Assembly (NCBI GenBank): GCA_016704145.1
Contig: JADJAS010000007.1
Coordinates: 682,001 to 746,000, forward strand
From: Rhodocyclaceae bacterium
Lineage (GTDB): Bacteria > Pseudomonadota > Gammaproteobacteria > Burkholderiales > Rhodocyclaceae
Direction: 5' to 3'
DNA: 64,000 nt
The notes below the pieces were generated by a model, which was not told the DNA's origin, did no database searches, and was given only the letters and a program-made list of their open reading frames with translations. The position numbers were made by a program, and so were the translations under genes. Positions within the stretch are counted from its first letter, which is position 1. Each line of letters starts with the position of its first letter. Below are positions 25,759 to 35,378 of the stretch, piece after piece.

Positions 25759-27482
25759 GGACTGAACTTGCGCGGCGAATACCCGAAGACCCGCGTCGCC
25801 TCGTCATGCGAGAAACACAGATCCACCGTAGTGCGCCTCATCATGGCGGGGTTGATGTCGCGAAAACCCGGCATGCGGCGAGCGATCGCAATCGCAATCC
25901 GGCAAAGCGCTTCTGGAAGTTGAACAATGCGTGGCGATAGGCCCAGCTTGCGGAAAATCACCTCGAGCATCGCGCGATAACTGAGCACCTCGCCGCCACT
26001 CAAGGCATAGACATGGTTCCAGCCGTCGGCGCAGTCGATCCGGGCAAGACAGGCCTGGGCCAGGTCGTCGGCATGCACCGGCTGGCGCAGGCCGTTGCCG
26101 CCGCCCGGCAACGGGAATGCGCGCAAATGCCCGATGATTCGCGCCAGACGCGTGATGTTCCGGTCGCGACCGAACGAATAGATCATGGTCGGTCGGAAGA
26201 CGCACCAGCGCAGGCCGGCGGCTTCGCATGCGTGTCGCACGGCCGTTTCAGCGTCCAGAAGGCCACATGCCAGCCGGCGCTCCGCGGGTTCGGTCGAATC
26301 CGCCTTGGTCATGACGCTGGTGGAACTGAAGGCGATCACCTCGCGCACGCCACGCTGCGCCAAGGTCGGTACCAAGCCGGGCAAGGCGTCGATCGGTGCC
26401 AGATTGATCGCGATGGCCGGTGATCCATCCGCCAGGATGGCATCGGGCCGGCGCATGTCGAAGGCGTGCAAAGTCAGGCGCGGCGACACGCCAATATCCG
26501 CTGTTGCCGGATCCCGGCAGAAGGCACGAATGCGATACCCGGCCGCCAGCAGGCGCGGCAGCAGGTGGCGACCGACCAGGCTGGTGGCGCCGAACACCCA
26601 GATCTCGTCCCGGCCATGCTCGACGCCTGAATCGACCGCCAGCGGCAGTTCGACGGGCGCCAGGCGGGCGGGCCGCGCCGCTCGCAGCAGGAAGCGCGCA
26701 ACGATGGCCAAAGCCACTGGCACATGGAATAGCACCCGCCAACCAAAGAAGTGGAACTTGCGAACATAACGGATCAAACCGCGATGCTTTTGCCATTCCA
26801 CCCACAGCGGCCGTTGGCGACTCGACCTGCCCTTGAAATGGAGCACCTCCACATCGGGCACGAACAGAACATGCCGGCCCGCATCCCGGAAACGCCGACA
26901 TAGATCGACGTCTTCCCAATGCAGAAAGTAGCCTTCATCAAACGAGCCGATACGGTCCAGATCGGTTCGCCGCACCACCATGAATGCACCTGAAATGGCC
27001 TCGACCGCCGTCGAACCTGCCGGCATCACGAGCGTCGGCTCGCGATTGCCTCCCAGCAATTGGCCGAACAGCGAACGCGGCGTGGGCAGCGCACGTCGGC
27101 AACTTTGCTCCTCGCTGCCATCGGGATTCCTGATCAGACAGCCGGCCATCCCCGCCTCGGGATGCGCTTCCAGCACGGCCACCATGCGAACCATCGTGTC
27201 CGGCCTCACCAGACAATCGGGATTCAGGAATAGCACGTAATCGCCCCTGGCCAACGCCAGCGCGCGGTTGTTGGCCGAGGCGAACCCAAGATTGCTGCCA
27301 TTACGCAACACCCGCAGGCGGGAATCCAAGCGCGCGAGTGCTTCGACAGCCTCGATGCTGCCATCGTGAGAATCGTTGTCCGAAACGAGCACCTCGATAG
27401 CCGCCGCCGACGCGAGCGCCGAGTGCACGCACTCGATCAGCAGAGGGCCGCTATCGTGGCTGACGATGATGATAGAAACCAT
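25755..27482 (-). CDS. Fused GT2 glycosyltransferase and NAD-dependent epimerase/dehydratase
   Basis: About 575 residues from the ATG at 27482; an in-frame ATG at 27545, just after the previous stop, and one at 27590 are alternatives. The N-terminal half is a GT2 rhamnosyltransferase-like domain (VSIIIVSHDSG; FLNPDCLV as DXD-like region; FLHWEDVDLC). The second half, from about residue 295 on, is an extended SDR (VFGATSLVGRHLLPRLL as NAD loop) resembling sugar epimerases. The expected catalytic YxxxK is not obvious; the usual position reads ETAVRHACEAAG. The fusion couples sugar modification and transfer, or the SDR half may be non-catalytic. Confidence 0.82.
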   Translation of the reverse strand: MVSIIIVSHDSGPLLIECVHSALASAAAIEVLVSDNDSHDGSIEAVEALARLDSRLRVLRNGSNLGFASANNRALALARGDYVLFLNPDCLVRPDTMVRMVAVLEAHPEAGMAGCLIRNPDGSEEQSCRRALPTPRSLFGQLLGGNREPTLVMPAGSTAVEAISGAFMVVRRTDLDRIGSFDEGYFLHWEDVDLCRRFRDAGRHVLFVPDVEVLHFKGRSSRQRPLWVEWQKHRGLIRYVRKFHFFGWRVLFHVPVALAIVARFLLRAARPARLAPVELPLAVDSGVEHGRDEIWVFGATSLVGRHLLPRLLAAGYRIRAFCRDPATADIGVSPRLTLHAFDMRRPDAILADGSPAIAINLAPIDALPGLVPTLAQRGVREVIAFSSTSVMTKADSTEPAERRLACGLLDAETAVRHACEAAGLRWCVFRPTMIYSFGRDRNITRLARIIGHLRAFPLPGGGNGLRQPVHADDLAQACLARIDCADGWNHVYALSGGEVLSYRAMLEVIFRKLGLSPRIVQLPEALCRIAIAIARRMPGFRDINPAMMRRTTVDLCFSHDEATRVFGYSPRKFSP

Positions 27483-27547
27483 TGGCTCATCCACTACCCT
27501 TTGGCAACCCAACGATTCCCATGCGACTGGTCCACCACTACTCATAG

Positions 27548-28390
27548 CTACGCCCGTGCCACAATCGGCACGGCCCAATCCATCGGCCAAAGAATGCCGT
27601 ATTCAGGAACATTGTCGACGCAAACCTCAATCGAACAGAACCCGGCGGCGGTAAGCCGTTGCAACAGATCCGTCTCTGAAAACATGCGCATTTCCAAGGT
27701 TGCGCCATCGCCACCATGAAACACCAGATTGTCAAAGATCTCCTCGTCACCCTCTACTGTCCGGTTATAAAGAAATCGCTTACCGGCGGTAGTGATAATG
27801 CGAAAGTCATGAAGACGGGGAAAGTGTTCCCGGGTGCCACCGGTCTTGACAAACGGAACGGTGAACAGGAAGCAGCCCTTGTCGCGCAACAGGCGTCTGG
27901 CATTCTTGAAGGCGTACCCAAGCGCAAATCCCGGAATATGCTCGAACACGTCACTGGACAGGAGAAAATCCGCCCGCCCAGCCATCTCTTCCGAAACATC
28001 GGTGATATCCAGGTGCGGAGGCTGATGGTAAAACGTGTTGGTGTAGGCAAAGCATTGTTCAAGCGAGCGTGCGTAGCCCTCCCAATCGCTCATGCCGATA
28101 CCCACGATTTCCTTGCTTACCGGAAACTCCGGCAGGGGTAACACCCTGCCAAACAGTTCCTTCGACAGCCTGTAGATCAGCGAACGCATGCGCAGACTGC
28201 TGCGGCAATGCCGGCAAGACTGGAACTCCCGGTTCTGTACCTGAATCAACGGCACCTGATGATTGTCGCGGCCACAGACGTTGCACAAGAAATCGACGGT
28301 CGCCTCGGGTTCCCCGGCGGCCGGTGCCGCCATGCGCGCGCGCACGGCGGAGCGCAGCCGGCGCCAAGCCAGCCAGCGCATGCCCTTCAA
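27548..28390 (-). CDS. Class I SAM-dependent methyltransferase with N-terminal zinc ribbon
   Basis: A 280-residue protein. Four cysteines near the N-terminus (C36-x2-C39 and later C-x2-C in QSCRHCRSS) form a probable zinc ribbon. A methyltransferase-like core follows, with EIVGIGMSDWEGYA in place of a classical motif I and SSDVFEHIPGFALG as the post-I/II region. The weak motif I (no GxGxG) makes SAM binding less certain than in the other methyltransferases here. It is embedded in the leftward glycosyltransferase operon, so it probably methylates a glycan. Confidence 0.7.
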   Translation of the reverse strand: MKGMRWLAWRRLRSAVRARMAAPAAGEPEATVDFLCNVCGRDNHQVPLIQVQNREFQSCRHCRSSLRMRSLIYRLSKELFGRVLPLPEFPVSKEIVGIGMSDWEGYARSLEQCFAYTNTFYHQPPHLDITDVSEEMAGRADFLLSSDVFEHIPGFALGYAFKNARRLLRDKGCFLFTVPFVKTGGTREHFPRLHDFRIITTAGKRFLYNRTVEGDEEIFDNLVFHGGDGATLEMRMFSETDLLQRLTAAGFCSIEVCVDNVPEYGILWPMDWAVPIVARA

Positions 28391-28418
28391 GGGATGCCCG
28401 CCTGCCTCGGGAGGCCGA

Positions 28419-29396
28419 TCATTGCCGCGTCCTCTGATAGGGGGCCAACCAGCCGTGCGCCATCTTGTCGAGCACTTCTCCGGGCGGCACGCGCGTTTGC
28501 CCGCGCACCTGGGCGCGCTTGAGCGTCATCCGCCGCAGCCCCGCCAGCGCCGCCCATTTCGCCTTCAGGGCAACCCATCCCTGGCCGCGCAAGGCATGCA
28601 CGGCCAGCGAGGCCAGATTGAACATCAGATGCTGGATCAAGTAACGCCACAGATGAATGCCCGGCATGTTCTTGACGAACGCCCAGACCAGGTTGCGTTG
28701 TCCGTGATAAACCGCGAAATCGCTGCGTCCGCCCCCGGTGGTGCCGCCGCCCAGATGATGAACCACCGCGCCGGGCACGTGCATGGCCCGATAGCCACGC
28801 AAACGAAGACGGAAACCGAGATCGACGTCCTCGAAGTAGCAGAAGAAATCCTCGTCGAAGCCGCCCACGTCCAGATAGGCATCGCGCCGATACAAGGCCG
28901 CTGCCGCGCAAGGGGCGAAGATCTCGCGGCAGGTGGTCGGCAATCGCTCGTTGCGCTTGCCGTGACCGTCGCGCCAGGCCGCGCCGCAGACATGATAGAC
29001 ATCCCCCAGCCCGTCGATCACGGCTCCACCTTGCCCGGTCAGCTGTGTCGAACCGAAGAACTGGCATTCGGGATGCCCGGCCGCCGCCGCCATCAGCGCG
29101 GCCAGCCAGCCGGGCTCCGGCAGCGCATCCGGATTGAGCAACGCCAGCCATTCGGCATCCGTCTCCTCGCGCGCCGCAACATTGTTGGCCGCGGCGAAAC
29201 CGATATTCCGCGACATGGTCAGCACGCGCGCCGGACCGCGCGTGAATCGCGCCAAGGGCAGCGGCTTGCCGCTGCCGTTGTCCACCACGACGACGCGATC
29301 CGGCGCCCGGGTCTGGCGATCCAGCGCCGCCAATGTCTCGCCGATCATGTCCTCAGCATGCCAATTGACGATGATGACCGACACGCGGGCAGCCAT
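28419..29396 (-). CDS. GT2 family glycosyltransferase
   Basis: A 325-residue cytoplasmic-face glycosyltransferase. It begins VSVIIVNWHAE, has the donor-binding region VVVDNGSGKPLPL, NIGFAAANNVA and LLNPDALPEPGW, and the acceptor-side CYFEDVDLGFRLRLRG with the catalytic ED. This is the rhamnosyltransferase/GT2 subgroup common in O-antigen clusters. The ATG at 29396 is chosen because the GT2 fold starts at once; the frame continues upstream without a domain. Confidence 0.88.
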   Translation of the reverse strand: MAARVSVIIVNWHAEDMIGETLAALDRQTRAPDRVVVVDNGSGKPLPLARFTRGPARVLTMSRNIGFAAANNVAAREETDAEWLALLNPDALPEPGWLAALMAAAAGHPECQFFGSTQLTGQGGAVIDGLGDVYHVCGAAWRDGHGKRNERLPTTCREIFAPCAAAALYRRDAYLDVGGFDEDFFCYFEDVDLGFRLRLRGYRAMHVPGAVVHHLGGGTTGGGRSDFAVYHGQRNLVWAFVKNMPGIHLWRYLIQHLMFNLASLAVHALRGQGWVALKAKWAALAGLRRMTLKRAQVRGQTRVPPGEVLDKMAHGWLAPYQRTRQ

Positions 29397-29407
29397 GGCC
29401 ACAACGC

Positions 29408-29758
29408 TCAGAGTCTGCCCGCGAACAGCAGGTAGAGTCCCAGGCACACCAGCGCCAGCCCAAGCCAGTTGACGGCGCCCATCGATTCCCGCAACAGCCA
29501 GACCGAGACCACCGCCGTCACCACCGACGCCCCCCCCGTGATGACCGGTTGCGCCAGCGACAGCGGCACTTTCTGCAACGCCACCGCGTAGAGGGCGAAG
29601 GTCGCGGCATAGCAGAATCCGCCGAGCATCGTATGGTGATGAAAGGCCAGCGCGACGAACCCGCCGCCTTCGACTTGCGCCGTCGCGCCGAGCTTCAGGA
29701 AAAAGGATGCCGCCGCGCTCAGCGCGACGCACGACAATAGTAGTAGCGGGCCGCTCAT
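29408..29758 (-). CDS. Small EamA/SMR-like membrane protein
   Basis: A 116-residue protein with four hydrophobic helices, as in small multidrug resistance or ArnE/ArnF-type proteins. It ends LGLALVCLGLYLLFAGRL. In polysaccharide clusters such proteins are suspected lipid-linked sugar flippases. Its ATG overlaps the preceding GT2 gene's stop (ATGA at 29755-29758), which favours a shared substrate, perhaps the polyprenyl-phosphate sugar made by that enzyme. The function is inference. Confidence 0.75.
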   Translation of the reverse strand: MSGPLLLLSCVALSAAASFFLKLGATAQVEGGGFVALAFHHHTMLGGFCYAATFALYAVALQKVPLSLAQPVITGGASVVTAVVSVWLLRESMGAVNWLGLALVCLGLYLLFAGRL

Positions 29759-30909
29759 GTTTCACCGCGCCGGGTCGGCAAGGACAGGAAGCCAAACAGC
29801 AACGACGTCATCAGAACAACGCCGCCGAGCACAAACAGCAAGGTGGAGATACTCACCTCCCGAATCACGCCACCCGGAATGAGTTGACCGAAACCCGTGG
29901 TCGCCCATTGCGAAAATGCCATGACGCCGGTACCAAGGCCGACCAACACCATCGCCAGGCCGGCCAGGCTACCGAGCTCCAACACAGGCGAACGGCGCGC
30001 ACGCTCCAGCAGCGCATGGGTTTGAAGCAGCCCTTCGCGCATGCCGAACAGACGTACGGCGACACCCGCCGAAAGTCCCAGGGCACCAAGCACAACGCCG
30101 CCTTGGGCAAACAACAGCGTATGGATATCGAACACCGTGCCGCCGACCGTGCGCGGGCCGGGCAGCAATGCCACATAGACAGCCAGGCTCGACAGCAGCA
30201 CCAGCATGCTGGGAATGATGAACAACCAGCGCGGGCTGAACAGCAGCATGAAACGCAAATGCCGCCAACCGTCGCGCCAGGGACGCAGATGCGGAGGCCG
30301 CGAGCGTCCATCCTTCGACAGCATCGTCGGCACCTCGCAGATGCGCATGCCAAACAGCGTCGCCTTGATCACCATCTCGGATGCATACTCCATGCCCGTG
30401 GTTCGCAGATCCATGCGTAGGAACGCATCCTTGCGGAAACCACGCAAGCCGCAGTGAAAATCCCGCGCCGGGCAACCGAACAGGACCCGGCCGATCCAGC
30501 TGAGCACCGGATTGCCGACATAGCGATTTTTCCATGGCATGGCGCCGGGCGCGATGCCGCCCAGAAAGCGGTTTCCCATGACCAGATCATAACCTTCGCC
30601 AAGCCTGGCGACGAAAGGGTCCAGCGCGCTAAAGTCGTAGGAGTCGTCGGAATCACCCATGATGATCCACTCCCCCTTCGCGGCCAGGCTGCCATGGAAA
30701 AGCGCGGCCCCGTAGCCACGCTGCGCCACCTGCACCACCCGTGCCCCGAGCGATTGCGCCAGCGCCTGCGAGCCGTCGGTGCTGCCATTGTCGGCGATGA
30801 CGACTTCCGCCTCGATGCCCGAGCGCGCAATCCAGGCGTTCGCTTTGCGTATGCAGGCGCCCAGGGTCTCGGCCTCGTTCAGGCATGGCATGAGAATGGT
30901 CAACTGCAT
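29755..30909 (-). CDS. DPM1-like GT2 glycosyltransferase with C-terminal membrane helices
   Basis: A 384-residue enzyme. The N-terminal GT2 domain (LTILMPCLNEAETLG; VVIADNGSTDGS; IIMGDSDDSYDF as DXD; MGNRFLGG) resembles dolichyl/polyprenyl-phosphate sugar synthases. After about residue 220 there are four hydrophobic segments. It probably makes a polyprenyl-phosphate-linked sugar that GT-C enzymes use on the periplasmic side. The SMR-like gene follows directly. Confidence 0.87.
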   Translation of the reverse strand: MQLTILMPCLNEAETLGACIRKANAWIARSGIEAEVVIADNGSTDGSQALAQSLGARVVQVAQRGYGAALFHGSLAAKGEWIIMGDSDDSYDFSALDPFVARLGEGYDLVMGNRFLGGIAPGAMPWKNRYVGNPVLSWIGRVLFGCPARDFHCGLRGFRKDAFLRMDLRTTGMEYASEMVIKATLFGMRICEVPTMLSKDGRSRPPHLRPWRDGWRHLRFMLLFSPRWLFIIPSMLVLLSSLAVYVALLPGPRTVGGTVFDIHTLLFAQGGVVLGALGLSAGVAVRLFGMREGLLQTHALLERARRSPVLELGSLAGLAMVLVGLGTGVMAFSQWATTGFGQLIPGGVIREVSISTLLFVLGGVVLMTSLLFGFLSLPTRRGET

Positions 30910-31484
30910 GGCAGCCCGTTCCTTTCGAAAACGAAAACGTTGTTGAGCCCGAGTTGGAACGAGGATCGGGAAACCAGCCGGACCTGTCCGGAAGCCAACT
31001 CGGTCAGGCGCCCGGGATCGAAACCATGATGCTCCTCCACGGCCTGGCCATCGATCAAGCGCAGCAACATCAAGACGTCGAGAATACGGTCGACCAACGG
31101 ATGCGGCACCGTCACGATCAACCTGCCACCCGGCTTGAGCAGTTCCGGCAAGACGGCACGCGCCGCGCGTAATTCCTGGTCGTCCAAGTGCTCGAACACG
31201 GCCAGGGCAAACACCGCGTCATAAGGCCCCCGCAGTCCCAGCCTGGCCAGGTCGCCGGGAAAACATCCGGAACACAGCCTCAACCCATCCACCTCGAAAT
31301 CCCGGGGCAGCGTCGGATCAATGCCCTCGCGGCAACGCGCCCGCAACGATCCGAGCAGATGGCCATCGCCGCAACCGATGTCGAGCACGGCGTCGGCCCC
31401 AGTCGGCATTTTCCGCAGCGCCACGCGCGTGCGCCATGTCCTGAGCAGGCGATCCAGGGATTTCACGGTGAGCCGGACCTCCAT
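30900..31484 (-). CDS. Class I SAM-dependent methyltransferase
   Basis: A 194-residue methyltransferase with motif I AVLDIGCGDGHLLGSL (about 32-47), FALAVFEHLDDQELRA (post-II) and LLKPGGRLIVTVPHPL (about 115-130). The ATG at 31484 overlaps the upstream membrane-protein gene by 22 bp and its 3' end overlaps the next gene by 10 bp, so it lies inside an operon. The substrate is unknown, presumably a sugar or lipid-linked intermediate. Confidence 0.85.
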   Translation of the reverse strand: MEVRLTVKSLDRLLRTWRTRVALRKMPTGADAVLDIGCGDGHLLGSLRARCREGIDPTLPRDFEVDGLRLCSGCFPGDLARLGLRGPYDAVFALAVFEHLDDQELRAARAVLPELLKPGGRLIVTVPHPLVDRILDVLMLLRLIDGQAVEEHHGFDPGRLTELASGQVRLVSRSSFQLGLNNVFVFERNGLPCS

Positions 31485-33196
31485 CGGCGAACGAATCCGG
31501 CCAGCGCGCAAAAGGCCGCGCCGCAGCCCAATACGACAAACAACAGGTATATGGGCGCCACCGGAAGCAGGTATAGAAAATTGTTGCTCGGTATCGCCAT
31601 CGCTTCCAGAAATCCCAGCAGCACCACTCTTGCCACGATGGCCACCAGGAGTGCCGACAGCACCATCGCCAGTCTGGACATCCCGGGAGGCAGCGACCTT
31701 CGCTTGCCGACGATACACAGCAGGAGAGCCGCGTGACCGGCCAACGCCAGCGCAAGCAAAGGCTGCGAGGCCAAGGAGTAGAACCGGCCTATCGCCCGGG
31801 TCACGGCAATCCTGGCGTCGTGCAGCGGGCCGGTACCAAAGGCTCCGCTTCCCACATCGCCACTAATGGGGCTGTTGATCGCATAACGGAAGATGCTCGC
31901 CTGTTCTGCGGAAAGTCCGCTCGGCGGAACTCCGACATTCCCTCCGTTCAAGCGCATTAAGGTTCCAAGGACAGTCATGCTGGCGGCCAAGCCATCGCTC
32001 AAGTAGTGATTGCGCCATTTTGGCATGAGTCCGAGCGGCTTCCTGTCGCACGGAATGGCGCCGCTGTCGCAAGCCGCATCGATTTCCGTCGCCAATCGTC
32101 GATAGTAGGCGTCGGCCTCGTTCGCGGACCGATAATGCCCGGCCGCGGCAACGGCGTCACGCAAGGCCCAGACAAACCAGGCCGACAATATCTCATCGTT
32201 GCAGGACCCAGGGCTTTCGTTGCAGCCCCAGGGCGCCGGGTATTGCTGGCTTGCCTTCGTCCATTCGATTCCTTGGCTTCCATCGAGATAGGTCGCCAGT
32301 TCCCGCGCCGCGGGACTCACGGCGTACGCGCGCGCGCGCGCCTCCCGGGGAAAAGTCACGAATCGCTTGAATCCGTCATGCCCGATGCGCGCCAGCGAAG
32401 CGTAGGCATCGGCGAACGGGCCAGAGCGAAAATCGTTGTTTCGAAAAATACCGTAGCGGAACTGGTTGACCGCATTGACACTCATCACCAGCGCGAGGAA
32501 TCCGGCGAGCGGGAATGCCATCCGCCGCAGGTCGCCCGCCAACGCCGGCCATGACTTGCAAAATACATTCCGCCCTAGCCGCAAAACGCAAGGCAGGAGG
32601 AGTATCGCCAGCGAGGGCAGCAGCCAGACACCCTCTTCGCGGGTCAGCCAATAGCACCCCCCCAGCACACCAAGCACCAGGCCGACCGCCGGCCTGGTAT
32701 TGTCGAGCAGAAAATATCGTACCGAAATCAGCAGGATTGCCAGCGTCATCACCTGGTAGATCGGCTCGCGCGTCACCCGGGAGCCGCCCTCGAACATCCA
32801 CGGCACCGGACTGAAAACCAGCACCAGCGCGACCATCGCCGCAAGCCACCTCATGCCCGTGAGACGAAGGACCGTAGTTGCGGCCAGCATGGCGGTCAAG
32901 ACGTACAGAAGGTGCTCGACCAATTTCAGCGGCAGGCCGCTGGCCTTGCCGAGCAGTAGGAAGACCGGAAAGAATGCGCCCTTGGCCAAGGTCAACTGGT
33001 CATAGGGACCGAGCCATTGGCCTTGACCAAGGTTGCGGGCCAGGCGGAGAAACAAGGCGTCGTCATGGCCGCCCCAGACCCCCATGGGTAGATAGCCGGC
33101 CCTCAGCCAGAGGGAAAACAATATGAGAAGGCTTCCCAAGCCGATCCGGGTGCAAGTCGAAGCGGAAGTCACACAGCGGATACCTAAAGGAAACAC
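31463..33196 (-). CDS. Large polytopic membrane protein, GT-C-like
   Basis: A 577-residue protein with about ten hydrophobic helices in two groups (about 15-240 and 470-570) around a soluble segment (about 240-460) with four Cys (PWGCNESPGSCND; AACDSGAIPCDRK). An acidic GGHDD pair lies in the first loop (about 42-46), in the place of the catalytic Asp in GT-C enzymes such as ArnT/PMT. That and its neighbour, a polyprenyl-phosphate sugar synthase, suggest a periplasmic glycosyltransferase. The family is not identified, and a polymerase is an alternative. Confidence 0.65.
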   Translation of the reverse strand: MFPLGIRCVTSASTCTRIGLGSLLILFSLWLRAGYLPMGVWGGHDDALFLRLARNLGQGQWLGPYDQLTLAKGAFFPVFLLLGKASGLPLKLVEHLLYVLTAMLAATTVLRLTGMRWLAAMVALVLVFSPVPWMFEGGSRVTREPIYQVMTLAILLISVRYFLLDNTRPAVGLVLGVLGGCYWLTREEGVWLLPSLAILLLPCVLRLGRNVFCKSWPALAGDLRRMAFPLAGFLALVMSVNAVNQFRYGIFRNNDFRSGPFADAYASLARIGHDGFKRFVTFPREARARAYAVSPAARELATYLDGSQGIEWTKASQQYPAPWGCNESPGSCNDEILSAWFVWALRDAVAAAGHYRSANEADAYYRRLATEIDAACDSGAIPCDRKPLGLMPKWRNHYLSDGLAASMTVLGTLMRLNGGNVGVPPSGLSAEQASIFRYAINSPISGDVGSGAFGTGPLHDARIAVTRAIGRFYSLASQPLLALALAGHAALLLCIVGKRRSLPPGMSRLAMVLSALLVAIVARVVLLGFLEAMAIPSNNFLYLLPVAPIYLLFVVLGCGAAFCALAGFVRRWRSGSP

Positions 33197-33210
33197 GGCC
33201 CAACTTCTTG

Positions 33211-35361
33211 TTACGGCGACGACATGGAGCAGTAGGCAACTCCGGTGGGGTTAAGCAACAACACTCGCCTCCCGGTACGCGTGTCATACGCAACAACGCA
33301 GACACTTGGAAGATCGCTCCCACTAGGTAAGGGCACGAGCAAAGTAAATCCGTTGAGTGCAGACACTCCTTGATCCGTAGCTCGTGGTAGATCTGATCGA
33401 ACCAGTACTGAACTCAATGCCTCACCCGCCGGTTCGGGAATCACCTTTACTTCAAGGACACGATCTTTGACGGGGCCTGTCCAAGCGGCCCAACCCATTA
33501 TGGCGACACCGTTTGACCTCAATTCAACACGATCAATATGCCCATCTGACTGAAGTCCATGCGGAATCTTCGAAACATAGCGAACAGGAATGGGATTGGT
33601 GGTTAGGAAAGGTTGTACCGGAACACCCACAGCGTGTTCAGCGAGTAGGCGCGGATGCCCCTCTTGGACGGGAACGATATGCGAAAAACGATTGAATACA
33701 GTATCGAACTCGTAAGGTGGCACATCGGGAAACTGTTGACGCCAAAACCCCAAATGTGGAGTCGTCGTTACGTGGCTGAGTGATTTATAGCCGAGCCCAT
33801 TACCAATCGCACCAAGAAGTTCCCCTTCAACCACGAGGACACCGCTATTACTTGCCGCCAGCCAATCAAGATCTTGAGTAACCTTGTTCGGAGCTAGATT
33901 AAAGATCGGCCATGCTGACTGGAGAGGATTAAAAGTGGCAAATGTAACAAACCCCATCAACAAGGAAATACCGGCCAATGCAGCATGAGCAACCGCTGGA
34001 GCAAAGCGGACCACTAGCAACGTGCAAGGAATCAGTGTAATCACGGCGACGAAATTACTGCCCCACATTGGCGTTCCCCGATACCATACTGCCCAAGCGA
34101 TCGCCACTGTAATTAAGGATATGGATAATCGCAAAAGGGAAGTACGAATGCCCATGCATCCTATTAACATCGAGAGAAAACACGTGGCCAGCAACCCCAA
34201 GGCGAACTGCATTCGCTCAGGCCGAACGAAATTCCAGAGGAGCGGCCAACCAACCCACGTCGGGAGCGGCACGAACATCCATGCCAAAATCATACACGAG
34301 GCAACTCCGAGGAAGAGCATTGCTCGCCTGTATCGTTCCTCGAACAAGACCATGCGCCAGCGCGAGTAGTCTAAAAAGCAGCTTCCCAGGAAAAAGTAGC
34401 TCATGCCGAACATACCAAACTCGCAAACGACGTCTGGTTCATTCGGAATAATGCAGCCACTCCCGAAATTAATATTCGGAAACAACCATCCCGGCCAATA
34501 CGACATCAAGAAATCGCTTCCACCAGCACTTTGCCGACCACCTGGATAAACGGTGTTCGACGTAGCCACAAGATAATCGAATAAGTAAATAATTACGGTA
34601 CCAACAGACAAAACGCTGGTCAGCACCAACGGGATAGAAGTCTTGGGTTTAATTAAATGTGGCTGAAGAATCAACAACAAGACCGCCCCCACAAAAGTGA
34701 GTGGAATCTGCACTGGCGGGTAAAAATTTGTCAGTAGCCAACTAGCAGACACCCAATAGTAGATCGCAAGTTTCCACGTAATTGGCAATCGCGTGGCGAA
34801 TGGCAACAGTATCCAGGGAAACAAGGCGAACTCCGAGCCTTTTTCATTCCACCAAAATTGAACGAATCCCGTGAAATACATACTGGCAGCCAGCATGTAT
34901 CCAACGGTAGGCGGGGCTCCCATCCATCGAAATAACAATGCGTAACCAGCAATAAACAAAACCGTCAATGCATACCAGTGAAAAGAGTAGGCGTACGCCG
35001 GATTGACCCATCCGAAAAGCCACATGGTCGGCTTGAAGAAGAAGCCCCAATCATGAATCGGTAATCCGTAATTGATCCTAAGATCTTCTCGATAAAGCGA
35101 GGTAAGATTGTAGCGGCCGTAGTCATTTTTTATTGTCGCCTGAATCAGTGGCGTTACATCAGCCCATTCATCGCTCCGAACCGCTTGATACTCACCCCAG
35201 GCAGGTCCGCTTTGAGGCTCTCCGAGAATGTTCGCAAGGACATAGCCATAGGAAGACGGCGACCACGAATTTCCGATGTAAATGGAGCCCCAAACCAAGA
35301 TAACGATGGCAACGATAAAATCGACCGACCAAATTAGTCGGAACAACTTTGGGAATTGCAT
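33211..35361 (-). CDS. Large polytopic membrane protein of unknown function
   Basis: A 716-residue protein with about 12 hydrophobic helices up to residue about 470, then a C-terminal soluble domain (about 480-716) rich in beta-like segments. A conserved-looking acidic region follows the first helix (QAVRSDEWADVTPLI, about 60-74). The layout resembles YfhO-like or GT-C membrane proteins, but no family was recognised with confidence. The gene is clearly AT-richer than those to its left, and the change begins at its 3' end. It lies 17 bp after the giant glycosyltransferase gene. Confidence 0.65.
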   Translation of the reverse strand: MQFPKLFRLIWSVDFIVAIVILVWGSIYIGNSWSPSSYGYVLANILGEPQSGPAWGEYQAVRSDEWADVTPLIQATIKNDYGRYNLTSLYREDLRINYGLPIHDWGFFFKPTMWLFGWVNPAYAYSFHWYALTVLFIAGYALLFRWMGAPPTVGYMLAASMYFTGFVQFWWNEKGSEFALFPWILLPFATRLPITWKLAIYYWVSASWLLTNFYPPVQIPLTFVGAVLLLILQPHLIKPKTSIPLVLTSVLSVGTVIIYLFDYLVATSNTVYPGGRQSAGGSDFLMSYWPGWLFPNINFGSGCIIPNEPDVVCEFGMFGMSYFFLGSCFLDYSRWRMVLFEERYRRAMLFLGVASCMILAWMFVPLPTWVGWPLLWNFVRPERMQFALGLLATCFLSMLIGCMGIRTSLLRLSISLITVAIAWAVWYRGTPMWGSNFVAVITLIPCTLLVVRFAPAVAHAALAGISLLMGFVTFATFNPLQSAWPIFNLAPNKVTQDLDWLAASNSGVLVVEGELLGAIGNGLGYKSLSHVTTTPHLGFWRQQFPDVPPYEFDTVFNRFSHIVPVQEGHPRLLAEHAVGVPVQPFLTTNPIPVRYVSKIPHGLQSDGHIDRVELRSNGVAIMGWAAWTGPVKDRVLEVKVIPEPAGEALSSVLVRSDLPRATDQGVSALNGFTLLVPLPSGSDLPSVCVVAYDTRTGRRVLLLNPTGVAYCSMSSP

Positions 35362-35378
35362 ACCAATCCAGCGGAAAA

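Noticed and set aside
27548..28390. Confident SAM-binding call for the zinc-ribbon protein
   Set aside because: The usual glycine-rich motif I is not present, so the methyltransferase assignment is kept at moderate confidence only.
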